Source: Diphasiastrum complanatum
Taxonomy: Eukaryota; Streptophyta; Lycopodiopsida; Lycopodiales; Lycopodiaceae
Reading direction: 5' to 3'
Assembly: GCA_029204225.1 (NCBI GenBank)
Contig: CM055100.1
Span: 50,145,083-50,209,082 of the forward strand
Length of the DNA: 64,000 nucleotides
Below, piece after piece: positions 36,073 to 48,700 of this stretch; the first letter of the stretch is position 1, and each line of letters begins with the position of its first letter. A model generated the notes under the pieces. It saw only the letters and a program-made list of their open reading frames with translations. It did no database searches and was not told the origin of the DNA. The position numbers and the translations under genes were made by a program.

Positions 36073-39000
36073 TTTAGGGTATAGGGTATAGGGAGGGAGG
36101 GACACAGAGAGAGAGAGATAGAGACAAAGAGAGACAGAGAGACAGAGAGAGAAAAGGTAAGAAGCCAGTGGGAGCCTGTGAGAGCCTCTGCGAGCGTCTG
36201 TGTGCTGTGAGAGAGGGTCAGTCGAGATGGCAGGGCACACACCAACTGAAGTGAGCATTTACATTGTACTTGTTCACATGCAATTTAGGCTTCTTTTTTG
36301 TTTTTCACAGTTTATTTCCATCGTGGTATATGGCTTGAAAGTCTTCTTTGTGCGCAAAGGGCGAAGCTCTTGAAAGATGTCCACAGGCACAACGACGGCA
36401 CCTCTTGCGATCTGCTAACAGATATTTCTGGTTCTTTGATATTTCCTTGTAGGAAACTCTTGTGAACATGTTCATAGGAAACGATTTAATGGTGTGCTTC
36501 TATACAAGGGTGAGCAAATCGACATATTGTTGATTGCATTGAAATCTTTAAGTGGGAATTTGATATTAGGTTGATAATCTGTTGGATATTTCATTGTTTT
36601 ATGGATGATTTTCGAATGGATATGTTTACGACTTGTATCAAAGGGATTCTAAGGGGGAGGAACGTTTTTTCAGCACAAAGAGCATATTTTTTGAGTAAAA
36701 TGGAGAATGCTCCAAAAACATTTTACTGGCTTGGTGTTAGCATTTTCAGCTAGGAGACAAGGGAAACAACCTCTATGGATGCTCTAAGCTCTTCTATGAG
36801 TCAAGTGGCTTCCACAAGCCTCAAATCACAATTTCTCAAGTCATCCAGACTTGCAGTTCCAAGCCCTAAAATCAAATTTTTGGCATGTTGGCAAGGCAAT
36901 CTTTGAATTTTCAACTTGAATACTTGTAGGAGGACCTCACTTCCTAATACCTGGACATTGGACAATATCTAGTCATTCTCGGATTTCAATTGCTGGAAAG
37001 TATGTTAAAGACTTTTAAAGTTGCTTGAGGTCCATTTCCCGAAGTAGCTCTGTTTTGCGAAGCTTTGGCATTCTGATGCCATCATTATCATGTCAGCCCT
37101 TGGCATAAAATCTATCGCATTCTGATTATTGTGCTACTTGTTTTTGAGAATTCGACAGTGATTTGTCCTGTTTGAACAATCGTTATATTGATTATGATTG
37201 TTGTCCTACTGCAGTCCTTGTTGGGAATATTCTGAGCCACCATAATCCTCGCATGATCAAGTGTATCATCAATCGTTGTCGTCAATAGGAAGCTATCCTC
37301 CACATACTTTGGGGCCGCCTATGACCACTTTCTATTAGGTCTATATTCAACTTTGGTTGTTTACCATTGACAATATTCTTTTTATGTAATCAAGGTAGCT
37401 TTTGGCTCCTTTTGGTTCATCATAAGTTCCATATTAGTTGGGAAAATTTCACAGCTTCACAGCCTTATAATCAACACACCAAGCTAAAGTCCCTTGACTA
37501 TAATACAGCATAAATCTATCTAGTAACTCCAATGTCAAACCTCTTATGCAGACAATAAAAACCTTGCTACCAAGCATACAAGGAAATGCATGAAAGATTA
37601 GCATATATTTGTCTAAGAGCATATCTCGTCAAATTACAGGTTCAATAACCTTGATTTCTAGACCTTCAAATCAACTGATACTAGATAGTTTCCAAATAAT
37701 CAGTTTGTAAAACTTATGATTCCTTATATCAGGAGGACGTTACCATGCTTAAAGATACAGACCTGTGAAAGCTGCAAAGGGTAAACTGACCACTCACTTC
37801 AAGGAGGATAAAAATAGAAGGTTTAATGCCAAGGGCCTGCAAAGCTTCAGCTTGTGATAAACTTCTCGGGTAGCCATCCAACAGCCATCCTTTTTTTTTA
37901 GCGTGAGATTGTGCCAGCTTTTGCGTCACCATCTGCAAATCAGAATTGCAAAGTATGTTGACATTGATACAAGAGACAAAAATTTTGCTTGCCTTGTATA
38001 TGCATCAAAATTATTTTTTTGAGAGGTTAGTCTTTTTGTCTTTTACTTTGTGGGTTGCAATACAATCAAATCAACTAAGCTGGCCACATTTTTCTGTTGA
38101 AATTCTGCATCAAGCTGCAAGGTATTTTGAAGAAGCAAATAGAAAACAACTTCGAAGGATAAAGAATTATTACACGTCTAACTAAGGAAGGGCAACGAAG
38201 TGATGGGAAATTTGGGGAAGTGATGGGAAATTTGGGCAGAAATGTCAGTACTGCTGAGATTTCAAGTATCCAAGGGGGTGATCTTAGATCTGTTTAAAAC
38301 GATTGTCTATATTCTGTTCCATCAAACTTTCTTCCTATATATACTTTAAAGACGATCAAAAGCAGATAATCCTGTGTAACCATCAAACTCATGACGAGGA
38401 ATGCAGCATTAATTTCTTCTTTGGTCATAGCAATACCACATAATAGCCTGGTTAACTACAAATTCTATTTTTACTAACTGTATCTTGACGCCTACTAGAA
38501 CTAGAATTCCAAAACTTGTACAGCTGAAACATGGCCAGATCATTGGTTTCAGCATCTTGCAGTTAAACTCTCAGCATTTAGCATCATTGCCCAACATGAA
38601 AGAGAAAAAAATCTACACAAATTAACTCTAAGCCTCTAACTTCATAAATTTGTAATTAACAGCTACTTGACAAGGGAGACAAAACTGTAAGACATCATGA
38701 ACTCCAACCAACTGGTCAAAAATCTTGTGACTTTACCGTGACGACAACTTCATCTGGAACAAGCTTTCCCTGGTCCATATACTCCTTGGCCTTCTTTCCG
38801 TATTCTGTCCCAGCTGCAACTTCTGCTCTCAATAGATCTCCTGTTGCAATGTGTGTTAATCCATACTGCACAAAATTACATTCAGATCACATGTCAAAAT
38901 GAATGCTCTGGAGGATGGTAAAAACTGTCTGATGTACAATGAGATATCATAAGTTCAAAACTCTACCTGATGACTTAAACAGTGACCTTGCAAGATATTA

Positions 39001-39685
39001 CAGGCTGATTGGAAATTGGACGTTTCATACAAAATGCTTTTCTTTCAGGTTTCACAACAATAAATTTAGCTATTGGAAAATAGAAATGCTTTTAGAATGT
39101 AAATTTCACACTTCACTGAACATATAATAAATTGTTAGCAAAAAATGCATTCTGCTGAGCTCTGGAATTGAATAGACACTAAAACAATAACTCTACACAA
39201 AGTGGTAAATAATTTGAAATGGCATCAATGATTACATAAGCATCCACGACAAACAGCTTGTAATCTTGGAATCCATCCCTGCACCTATGTCTTCACGTGT
39301 GTCTAGCTCAAAATAGGTCCCCGCATCAAAATCCACCAATCCTTGTAGGTTAGATCCAAACTGAGGCTTGTCATCATTAGAAGCTCCCCCTCTTGCAAAT
39401 CTGCAGCATTTGCCACACATGCATCAGAGCCAAATGTATCTTCTGTCTGCCCCTTGACCTTACCACATGCTTGTGCTTGCCCCTCTCCCTCCTCCAGTAA
39501 AAAAAAGTGCAAAAAAATAGAGAGACATTGTCAAAAAAATTTAACCTAAAAAAAAATCTAAATTTCACCCTACAACCCTCTCCTCTCTCTCTCGCGGCTC
39601 CCTAACCCGCTGCCCTTTCCATCGCTTCCCCCTCCCTCTTCATGCACACACTCACCCCCTCCTTCCCTCGACTACACTTTTTTTA

Positions 39686-39733
<48 letters not shown>

Positions 39734-42700
39734 GGCCTCCTCCCTCCATCACTAGATATGGCCAAGAAAGGGATGGGGAGCCCACGCTTCCCCCCCCCCC
39801 ACGCACTCCTGCCTCCCCCTTGCTTGACTCTGTTGGATTTATTCCTCTACTCTCCTAAATCCCATGTTAATCTAGTTCCATTCATATTGCTGCAGTTTTA
39901 CATGCATTGTCGCACAGTCTGCAGAAATACTCTATTATCGAAGACAGGCAAGAGAATGGCAGTCCGACTTGTCGAAGTCACCCGACTTATCGGGGAAACC
40001 CGACTTGGCCGACTTACCGAGCAATCTGACCTATCGACTCAACCAACTACCGTCGGGCACCATCAAACGACTATCCTGACTATTGGCAACGACACACTCG
40101 ACTCCGAATAGTCAAAGCCTTCTCACGCTCACTTCCTGTACTGTGCAACTACCTGGACAATGACAGCAGCAACCACGATCTATTCCAGACGGAGCAACGG
40201 CTCCATGCCACCTTCTTGTACATACATCTTCAAAAATGTAAATTGTATATAGTTGATCATTGTAATCATTTTTAATGATGCATGTATCAAATGTCAATTG
40301 ATGCCAAACGAAATAAGTTGATTCCACATACGCTCGAGCACCCATAGACGCCGAGACGACAGCTTATCAAAGACACAGTAGATGCTTTTTAGCATTGATT
40401 CTTTCCTTTGAAAATGATTGTCAGTATGAGCTCATAGTTGTTACAGATCGTAGCTAGCTTTGCGAGCACGCGGTTTTCACCCGCTATTGATTTGTGCTCA
40501 CCCGCATCATCTGACTTGTATTTTTATACATTCAATCTAAATAAATCACCATCTAGTTTTGCTTTCAGATTTTTTCAATGTTGCATGCTTTTTGCTTTCT
40601 ATCTGACTCTCTAATTGTTTTGTCTGACTGTCTGCTCTTCCTCTTCCTCATAATCGCAATTAAGCTCTATTTTGTGTTCGCCTATTGTTGTAGTAGTGCA
40701 CACACCGAGGGAATTAGTCAACCACTGCCTTTGCGCAGTCATAGGATCGTTCTGATCCGATTATTCGACTTGTCCGTCCGATCCACGGTCATTCCCCAAC
40801 ATGGTATCAGAGCTATCATTATAGCCTCTTAAGTCACTGATAGTTGTCACTATCACCTAGACTAACTTCCACATGGATTCCCAACGGAAAGCCAGTCCCA
40901 TCATGGACAAGCTTGATGGATCCAATTACCATCTCTGGAAATTTAAGATGAAAACTGTACTAATGGCTAAGGAGTTGTATGATATTGTCACTAGTGCAGA
41001 GGTAAGACCCAAAGCAGACGACACTGCAATCTCACGCTGGAAGCTGAAGGATGGCAAAGCTTTCGGGCTGATCATCCTTAACATCTCAAACACACAAATT
41101 GGCCATGTGTCTGAAGCTCAAACCTCGGAAGAAGTCAGGGACATCTTGAGCACCCTGTACGAAGCGCACGACATAGCTTCCAAGCTACGTCTCAAGAGAA
41201 AATTCTTCTCCCTCAAGATGACAAATGGTGATTCATTACAGAATCACATTAACCAGTTCAAGAACCTGCTACAGTAAATGGCCGCTGTCGGATATGTGTT
41301 AGACAATCAAGACGCAGTAATGACACTGCTTTCAAGCTTGCCAATATCGTATGATAACTGGGTGATGATGATCACCACACACCCAGAGCTGACTCTATTA
41401 CGAGTCATTACGATGCTACTGCAGGAAGAGACAAAAAGGAACGAACCTTCCAATTCCTCCACTGTCGACTCTCACGCCTTGTACACCAACAAGAATTCGA
41501 GCAAGCAGAAGAAGAGAGGCTCAAAGCCACAGTACATACAGACATTTGTGGCCCAATGAAGAGTCCTTCATTAAAGGATGCAAAGTATTTTATTACTTTT
41601 ATTGACGAATTTTCTAGAAGGACAATGGTGTACTTCATTAAGAAGAAACTCGAAGCTTTTAATTGCTTCAAAATCTTCAAGGAGCATGCAGAGAAAACTG
41701 GTAAGAAGATCAAAGCCCTAAGGTCCGACAATGGTGGAGAATATATCTCTACTGAATTCAAGGAGTACTGCAGAGCCAAGGCATTGAATAGCAGTTTATC
41801 ACTCCCTATTCGCCTCAGTCAAACGGCTTAGCCGAGAGGAAGAATCATAACCTGGTCGAGTTAGCCAAGTGCATGCTTGCACACGCATCATTGCCAAAGA
41901 GCTTCTGGGCTGAAGTTGTTTCCACTGCAGCTTACATCCAGATCAGATGTTTGACTAAGGCCCTCTCAGGCGAAACACCCCATGAGGTTTGGACCGGATC
42001 TAAGCCCTCATTGAAGAACCTACGAGTATTTGGTTGCATCGCCTACGTGCAGCTCCCGAAAGAGACAAGGAAGAAATTGGACTTCCAAAGTCTAAAGACC
42101 ATCCTGATTGGTTATACCTCCTCCGACAATACCATAAGCTATACGACCCCGATACCCAGTAGATGTTATTCAGCAGGGATATAGTGTTTATCGAGGATCA
42201 GTTCATCGACTTCAAAGGCAAAGGTAAAGTTCCATGTGAACCTTCGACATCTGCCACTGACAACAATTCAAGCCTTAGGCTCCATCGTGCGGCCGACAGT
42301 TCTTATCGATTGCAAATGGGTCTTCAAGATCAAATATAAAGCTGACGGACCAAAGGAAGGCCCGAGTAGTAGCCAGAGGATTTTCTCAGATCCCAAACAT
42401 CGACTACAATGAGACTTTCAATCCAGTAGTCAAACATTCATCGATCCGAGTCCTCTTATCTTTTGTTGCTACAGCCGACCTCGAAGTACATCAACTCGAT
42501 GTATAGACAGCTTATCTGAATGGAGCTATAGAAGAAGATATTTACATGACATAGCCCGAGGGATACGTTCTCGAAGGTATGAAGAATCATGTCTGTAAAC
42601 TCCATAAGGCACTTTATGGCTTGAAACAATCAGCAAGAGCTTGGTTTCAGAGGATCAACGGATTCCTCATCCAACATGGCTTCAAACCAAACACCGTCGA

Positions 42701-45700
42701 TTCTAATGTCTATTTCAAGTCAGTGCAACATTCCTTCTGTTACCAACTCACTTACTGCAAACCTCCAGGTGCCGGTTAACCACAAAAAACCGAATGATTC
42801 ATGTTCCACCCCGCCATAGGACCTGATCCGGGTCCACCGATCGTGCCCTGGCCTGTGACCGTATCAAGCTGGATCTGACCTCCATCCCAGACAGCGTCCC
42901 ATACCACCACCCAGGCTCTCAGCCATCTCCTGCCTCATGCTAGCAATACATCCTGGCCGTGCACACGCTCTCCATCCACCTCCTCCTAGGTAGACAGAAT
43001 GGATGGCAAATGAGTCCTCCTCCCCTTGTATACCTCCAAGGAGAGAGACTCAAGCCATGTGCACTCCTGGATCATGACACGTGGCAACCATGCAGGTTCA
43101 CGAGTCACCGGTCAAGTCTACAGGCCCAGTCATCGTCTGGTCTCAAGTCTCGGTTTGGGACCCAAGGGAGTTGGGTCCCTAACATTCCCCTCTTCCTTAA
43201 AAAATTCCTTATCTAAGGAAGGAATCCCGGAAATCTCAGTTTAAGGTCAAGTTCCTTTTCCCAACTGTCATCGTCCTTGGAACTTCCTTTCCAACAAACC
43301 AAGTACTCAGTTACCTGCCGGTTTCTGAGTCCACGTTGACGTACATCAACAATGGCCTGTGGTTCAGTAGGTACAAAGGATGACAGGTCCTCCAGTCGAA
43401 CTAAGTCCTCTTGAGGCATTCAGTCATCCTTTCCACCAAGTCGTTCCTTTAAACGACTAATGTGAGAAACTGGATGTACCTTAACACCTTGAGGAAGTTC
43501 CAGCTAGTACGCATTCCGATGGAGTTTCTTTACTATACGGAATGGCCCTGCATAACGAGGTGATAACCTAGGACATTTTCTAGTCCTTAGTACCTTAGAA
43601 TCTTTTGGAATTCTAAGATATACCCAAGCTCCCTCCTCATAGACCCTAGGTTGTCCTTTTTGATTGGCGTAAAACTAGGCTCTATCCTGAGCCGTTTTTA
43701 CGTTTTCGCGAGCAACAAGCGACATTTCTTGCATATCATGCAATAAATCTACTGCTGCTTTAACCTTAAGGCCTTTGAGGCCCACTGAAATGGGAGCCCT
43801 AGGTTGGAAACCATACATCAGAGAAAACCCGTCGCTGAGTGCTTTGCGCTATTATACGCAAACTCAATCATTGGAAGATACCTTTCCCAATCTGACTGTT
43901 TTCTGGAAACATTCGCCCGAAGCATATCTTCCATAGAATGGTTTGTCCTCTCTGTCTGACCATCCGATTCAAGATGATCTGATGACCCCAAAATTAGAGT
44001 GGTCTCTAATTTCTCAAAGACCGCTTGCCAGAATTTGCCAGTGAACTTTGGATCTCGATCACTAACAATGTCATTCGGCAAACCAAACAACCTGAACAAC
44101 TTTTCCACGAAAAGCTGCGCAAGTTCAGAAGCTTTGACAGTTTGCTTGGTTGGTATAAACTGCGCCATTTTAGTTAACTTGTCAACTATTACCCAAATGG
44201 CATCATTTTGCTTCCCCGTCCGAGGTAGCCCAACCACAAAGTCCATGGAAATGCTTTCCCACTTTCTTTCGGGAATTTCCAAGGGCATTAACAAACCAGC
44301 TGCCTTAAGTCTTTCAGCTTTATTAACTTGGCATTGCGCACACTTGCGAACATATGCCTCTACTTGACTTTTTAAATTTGGCCAGTAAAAGTTCCTTTTT
44401 ACTAAGTCAAGTGTCCTTTGAGCGCCAGGGTGCCCAGCACACGGGCTGTCATGACATTCATGCAGGATTTGGGCCCTTATATCATTATTTTCTGGCACAC
44501 AAACTTTTCCGTTCCGGAAAAGTAACCCATTCCTAATGGAATAGTCTCTTTGTATCTTGTCCTGAGGAGAAATCTTGGAATCCTGCATTCCAAGCTCATT
44601 ATTAGATCTAGTAGAACCTGGTAGGACGTCTAGCAAATACGACCGAAGTACCTATCGGTCTTACACGAATCTCTTAAGGACAGATACAACTCATATTGGA
44701 TCTCAGAAAAGCTTAACTGATTAACCTCTCCAATCCGGCTTAAGGCATCCGCGACACTATTAGAGGTACCCATCCGGTACTCAATGTCATAATGAAATTC
44801 TTGGACCATCTCTGACCATCTGGCCTTACGACCCCTAAGGTCGACCGCATCGTTAATATACTTTAACACTTGATGATTAGTAACTATAGTAAACTGGGAG
44901 CCATACAAGTAATGTCTCCAAACTTTCAGGGCTTTAATGACAGCAAAAAGTTCCTTGTCATAGGTGGAATACCGCCTTTGAGCAGGATCCAACTTCTTGC
45001 TTTCAAAAGCTACCGGTCTACCATCCTGCCATAGGACCTGAACCGGGTCCACCCACCGTGCCCTGGCCTGTGACCGTATCAAGCTGGATCCGACCTCCAT
45101 CCCAGACGGCGTCCCATACCACCGCCCAGGCTCTCAACCATCTCCTGCCTCATGCTAGCAATACATCCTGGCCGTGCACACGCTCTCCATCCACCTCCTC
45201 CTAGGTAGACAGAATGGATGGCAAATGAGTCCTCCTCCCCTTGTATACCTCCAAGAGAGAGACTCCAAGCCATGTGCACTCCTGGATCATGACACATGGC
45301 AACCATGCAGGTTCACGAGTCACCGGTCAAGTCTACAGGCCCAGTCATCATCTGGTCTCAAGTCTGGGTTTGGGACCCAAGGGAGTTGGGTCCCTAACAC
45401 CTTCATTATCATCACTTTGTATGTCGACGATACATCGCTTTTCAGCAACAGTAACGATCAGGTGAAGGATGTTAAACAGACGTTGTCTTCCAAATTTGAC
45501 ATGATTGATCTAGGTGAGGCTCACTACTATCTTGAAATTCAAATCCATCGAGACAAAGATGGTTGATCTACATTACTCAACCCAGATATAATCTGATTGA
45601 TTGTAAAGAAGCTCACTCACCAATGGATCCAGGCCTACGACTGTCGAAGGACCAATGTCCTCAGACAAAGCAAGAAAAGGAGCAAATGAGAGAGTATTTG

Positions 45701-48700
45701 TATCAGTCGATACTCGGCTCTCTCATGTATGCAATGATCTATTCAAGACCTGACATCGCTTTTGCAGTTAGCTCATTAAGCCAATTCATGGCTAATCTTT
45801 GCATCATACATTGGAAGGCTCTTATCAGAGTCATGAGATATATTCGAGCTACAACGGACCTGTGCATCTGCTATGGAGAAGTCGACAACGACAATCTTCA
45901 TCAGCTAAGTGGATACTCAAATGCAAGTTGGGGAGGAGATGTACATACTCGTAAATCCACATCTGGATTTACATTCTTCTTCAACAGCGGTCCTATCTCC
46001 TGGAACAGTAGTAAGGAAACCTCTATTGTTCTTTCCTCTACAGAAGCATAATACATTGATGCTTCTCAAGCTATTCAAGAAGTAATTTAGTTGAGAAATT
46101 TATTGTCAGATATTAATCTGAATCAGTACCCTATGTTTTGTGATAAACAGAGTGCCATTGCCTTATCGCCCAACCCTAGATTTCATTCTAGGAGTAAGCA
46201 CATTGAGATTCGATATCACTATGTAAGGAGTAAAATTCTCGACAGAGAGATAAGCTTAACATATTGTTGAACGCAAAAATAATCGCAGATGTGTTTACCA
46301 AGGCTTTGAGCATTGATGCACACAAAAAATTTTCTGCATTGCTCAGTCTACAGATCAAAGCATTCACGGATCCAGATTAAGGGGGGTTGTTGGATTTATT
46401 CCTCTACTCTCCTAAATCCCATGTTAATCTAGTTCCATTTATACTGTTTTACATGCATTGTCGCACAATCTGTGGAAATACTCTATTATTGAAGACAAGC
46501 AAGAGAATGGCAATCCGACTTGTCGAAGTCACTCGACTTATCGAGGAAACCCGACTTGGCCGATTTATCGGGCAGTCCAACCTACCAACTCAACCAACTA
46601 CCGTCGGGGACCATCAAACGACTATCTTGACTATCGGCAGCGACACGCTCGACTCCGAATAGTCGAAGCCTTCTCACACCCACTTCCTGTACTATGCAAC
46701 TACATGGACAATGCTGATGCCACATACGCTCGAGCGCCCATAGATGCCGAGACGACAGCTTATCAGAGACAGACACAGTAGATGCTTTCAAGCATTGATT
46801 CTTTCCTTTCAGAATGATTGTCAATATAAGCTCATAGCTGTTATAGATCGTAGTTAGCTTTGTGAGCACGGGGTTTTTGCCTGCTATTGATTTGTGCTCA
46901 CCCGCATCATCTGATTTGAATTTCTATAAATTCAATCTGAATAAATTATTGTTTGGTTTTGCGTTCAAATTTTGTTAGTGTTGCATGCTTTCAGCTTTCT
47001 GTCTGACTCTCTAACTGTTTTGTCTGAATGTCTGCTCTTCCTATTCCACATAATCGTAATTGAGCTCTATTTTGTGTTCACCTAATGTTGCAGTAGTGCA
47101 CGCACCGAGGGAATTAGTCAACCACTGCCTGCACGCAGTCATAGGATCATTCCCATCCAATTGTTCAACTTGTCCGTCCGATCCACGGTCATTCCCCAAC
47201 AAACTCTCCACCCTTCAGTGTTATTGATGGAGCCTTGTTAGAATCCCCATCATCGTTCCGGTCGTTGCTAAAGCACAAACAAGTGACGAACGCTACGTTA
47301 CTGTCCAACCATAGAGGTATTGCCACCTCTATCCTGAGCGGTTTTCATGCTTTCCTTGGCCTCTAGCAGCATTTCTTGCATATCTTGCAGGAAATCTACT
47401 GCAGCGGGCACCTTGAGACCTTTGAGTCTGACCGAAATCGGAGAACACGGCTGAGAGCCATACATCAACATAAAAGGACCGAATCCGGTGGCAGAATGTT
47501 TAGCACTATTGTGCGCGATCTCAACCATCGAGAGATACTTTTCCCAATCAGACTATCGATGAGAAACATATGCTCTCAGCATATCTTCCAACGTCTAGTT
47601 GACACGTTCTATCTGCCCATCAGATTTTGGGTGATCCGAAGAACTAAGACTAAGAGTTGTTTCAAGTTTTTCAGAAACAGCTTGCCAGAACTTGCTAGTG
47701 AATTTGGCGTCACAATCACTAACAATATCATTTGGCAAACCATACAATCTGAACAACTTTTCAACGAAAAGCTAGGCTAGTTTAGATGCCTTGACAATTA
47801 ATTTAGTTGGTATAAATTGTGCCATCTTGGTTAGCCTATCAACCATCACCCAAATGGCATCGTGATCACTCCGAGTTTTAGGCAGTCCAATCACAAAATC
47901 CATTGAAATACTTTCCCATTTCTTACTGGGAATTTCCAAGGGATGTAAAAGACCCACAATTTGAGTCTTTCTGCTTTGTTTTGCTGGCATTGTTCACAAC
48001 CTTGAACGTATGCCTCAACATGACCTTCCATCTTTGGCCAGAAGAAATTATGCCTAACAAGGTCAAGTGTTCTCTGTATGCCTGTATTACAAATGAAGTC
48101 AGGAAGTCCTCCTAATCCAAAAGTAGTGCCTCCAGAGGTCCTCCAAGTAACCTGCAAGCTCCAAGATATAACAGTAACTCAAAGCTCCACTAGAGTATTT
48201 TGACTTCCTTTACAATAACGTATAGAAAAGTCAAAGATTTGCATCAGCTCAGCCCATCTAGCTCGCCTCCCCTTTAAATCTGTAGCATCACAGAAATATC
48301 GAAGAGTTTGATGATCTGTCAAAACCTCAAATCTGGATCCATACAAATAATGTCGCCAAATTTTTAAGGCATGAACAAGGCCTGGGTAAGAGGAAATGCC
48401 AATCTTGCAAATTGGGGTATATGCCGACGGAAAAATCCTACAAACCCCAAGAAAGACTTGATTTCCCGAACTGTGGATAACCTTCTGGATACGATCAGAC
48501 TTGATCTCCACACCTCGTTCGGAAATCTTATGCCCCAAGTAGGACAATTCCTTAGCAAAAAAGTCACACTTAGACTCTTTAGCAAAGAGCTTTTCCCTTC
48601 TTAGGATGTCCAGGACAATCCTAAAAAGCTCTTTATGTTCCGCCAAAGTCTTATTGAACACTAAGATATCATCTAAGAATACCACTACAAATCTTCCCAA

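Larger units (their letters stand above)
21120..37797 (-). other. Intron 4 of the adenylate kinase gene (about 16.7 kb)
   Basis: Lies between GTGAGT at 37797 and acceptor TATGTGCAG at 21120. The protein sequence continues directly from ILLE to VPEDILIDR, as expected for the family. It contains a small inverted-repeat element, a palindromic copia locus, a long non-coding stretch and a gypsy relic. Confidence 0.8.
42738..45399 (-). mobile_element. Nested Ty3/gypsy chromovirus, minus strand
   Basis: LTR ends TGTTA...TAACA; LTRs at 42738-43184 and 45030-45399. Target duplication CCTTC is perfect (42733-42737 and 45400-45404). The interior on the minus strand is RNase H, integrase and chromodomain; primer site, gag, protease and RT are deleted, together with about 70 bases of the 5' LTR. 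Removing the insert and one CCTTC restores the copia RT frame, which confirms the boundaries. Confidence 0.95.
39831..47201 (+). mobile_element. Ty1/copia retrotransposon with both LTRs and a nested insertion
   Basis: LTRs 39831-40801 and 46388-47201 have perfect TGTTGG...CCAACA ends. Primer site, gag, integrase, RT and RNase H lie between in the correct order on the plus strand, with a 2662-bp chromovirus inside RT. Flanks GACTC (left) and AACTC (right) are a near-perfect 5-bp target duplication. Protease and zinc knuckle are deleted and stops occur in pol, so it is non-autonomous. Confidence 0.93.

Noticed and set aside
36070-36100. Telomere-like GTTTAGGGTATAGGG next to the AG repeat
   Set aside because: Only one exact TTTAGGG unit and no array; not an interstitial telomere.
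37080-37330. Asn-rich coding-like relic in intron 4
   Set aside because: Several stops and no family resemblance that I can defend.
39232-39568. Overlapping minus-strand frames near the copia insertion
   Set aside because: Short, mutually overlapping and without recognisable motif; not called as a gene.
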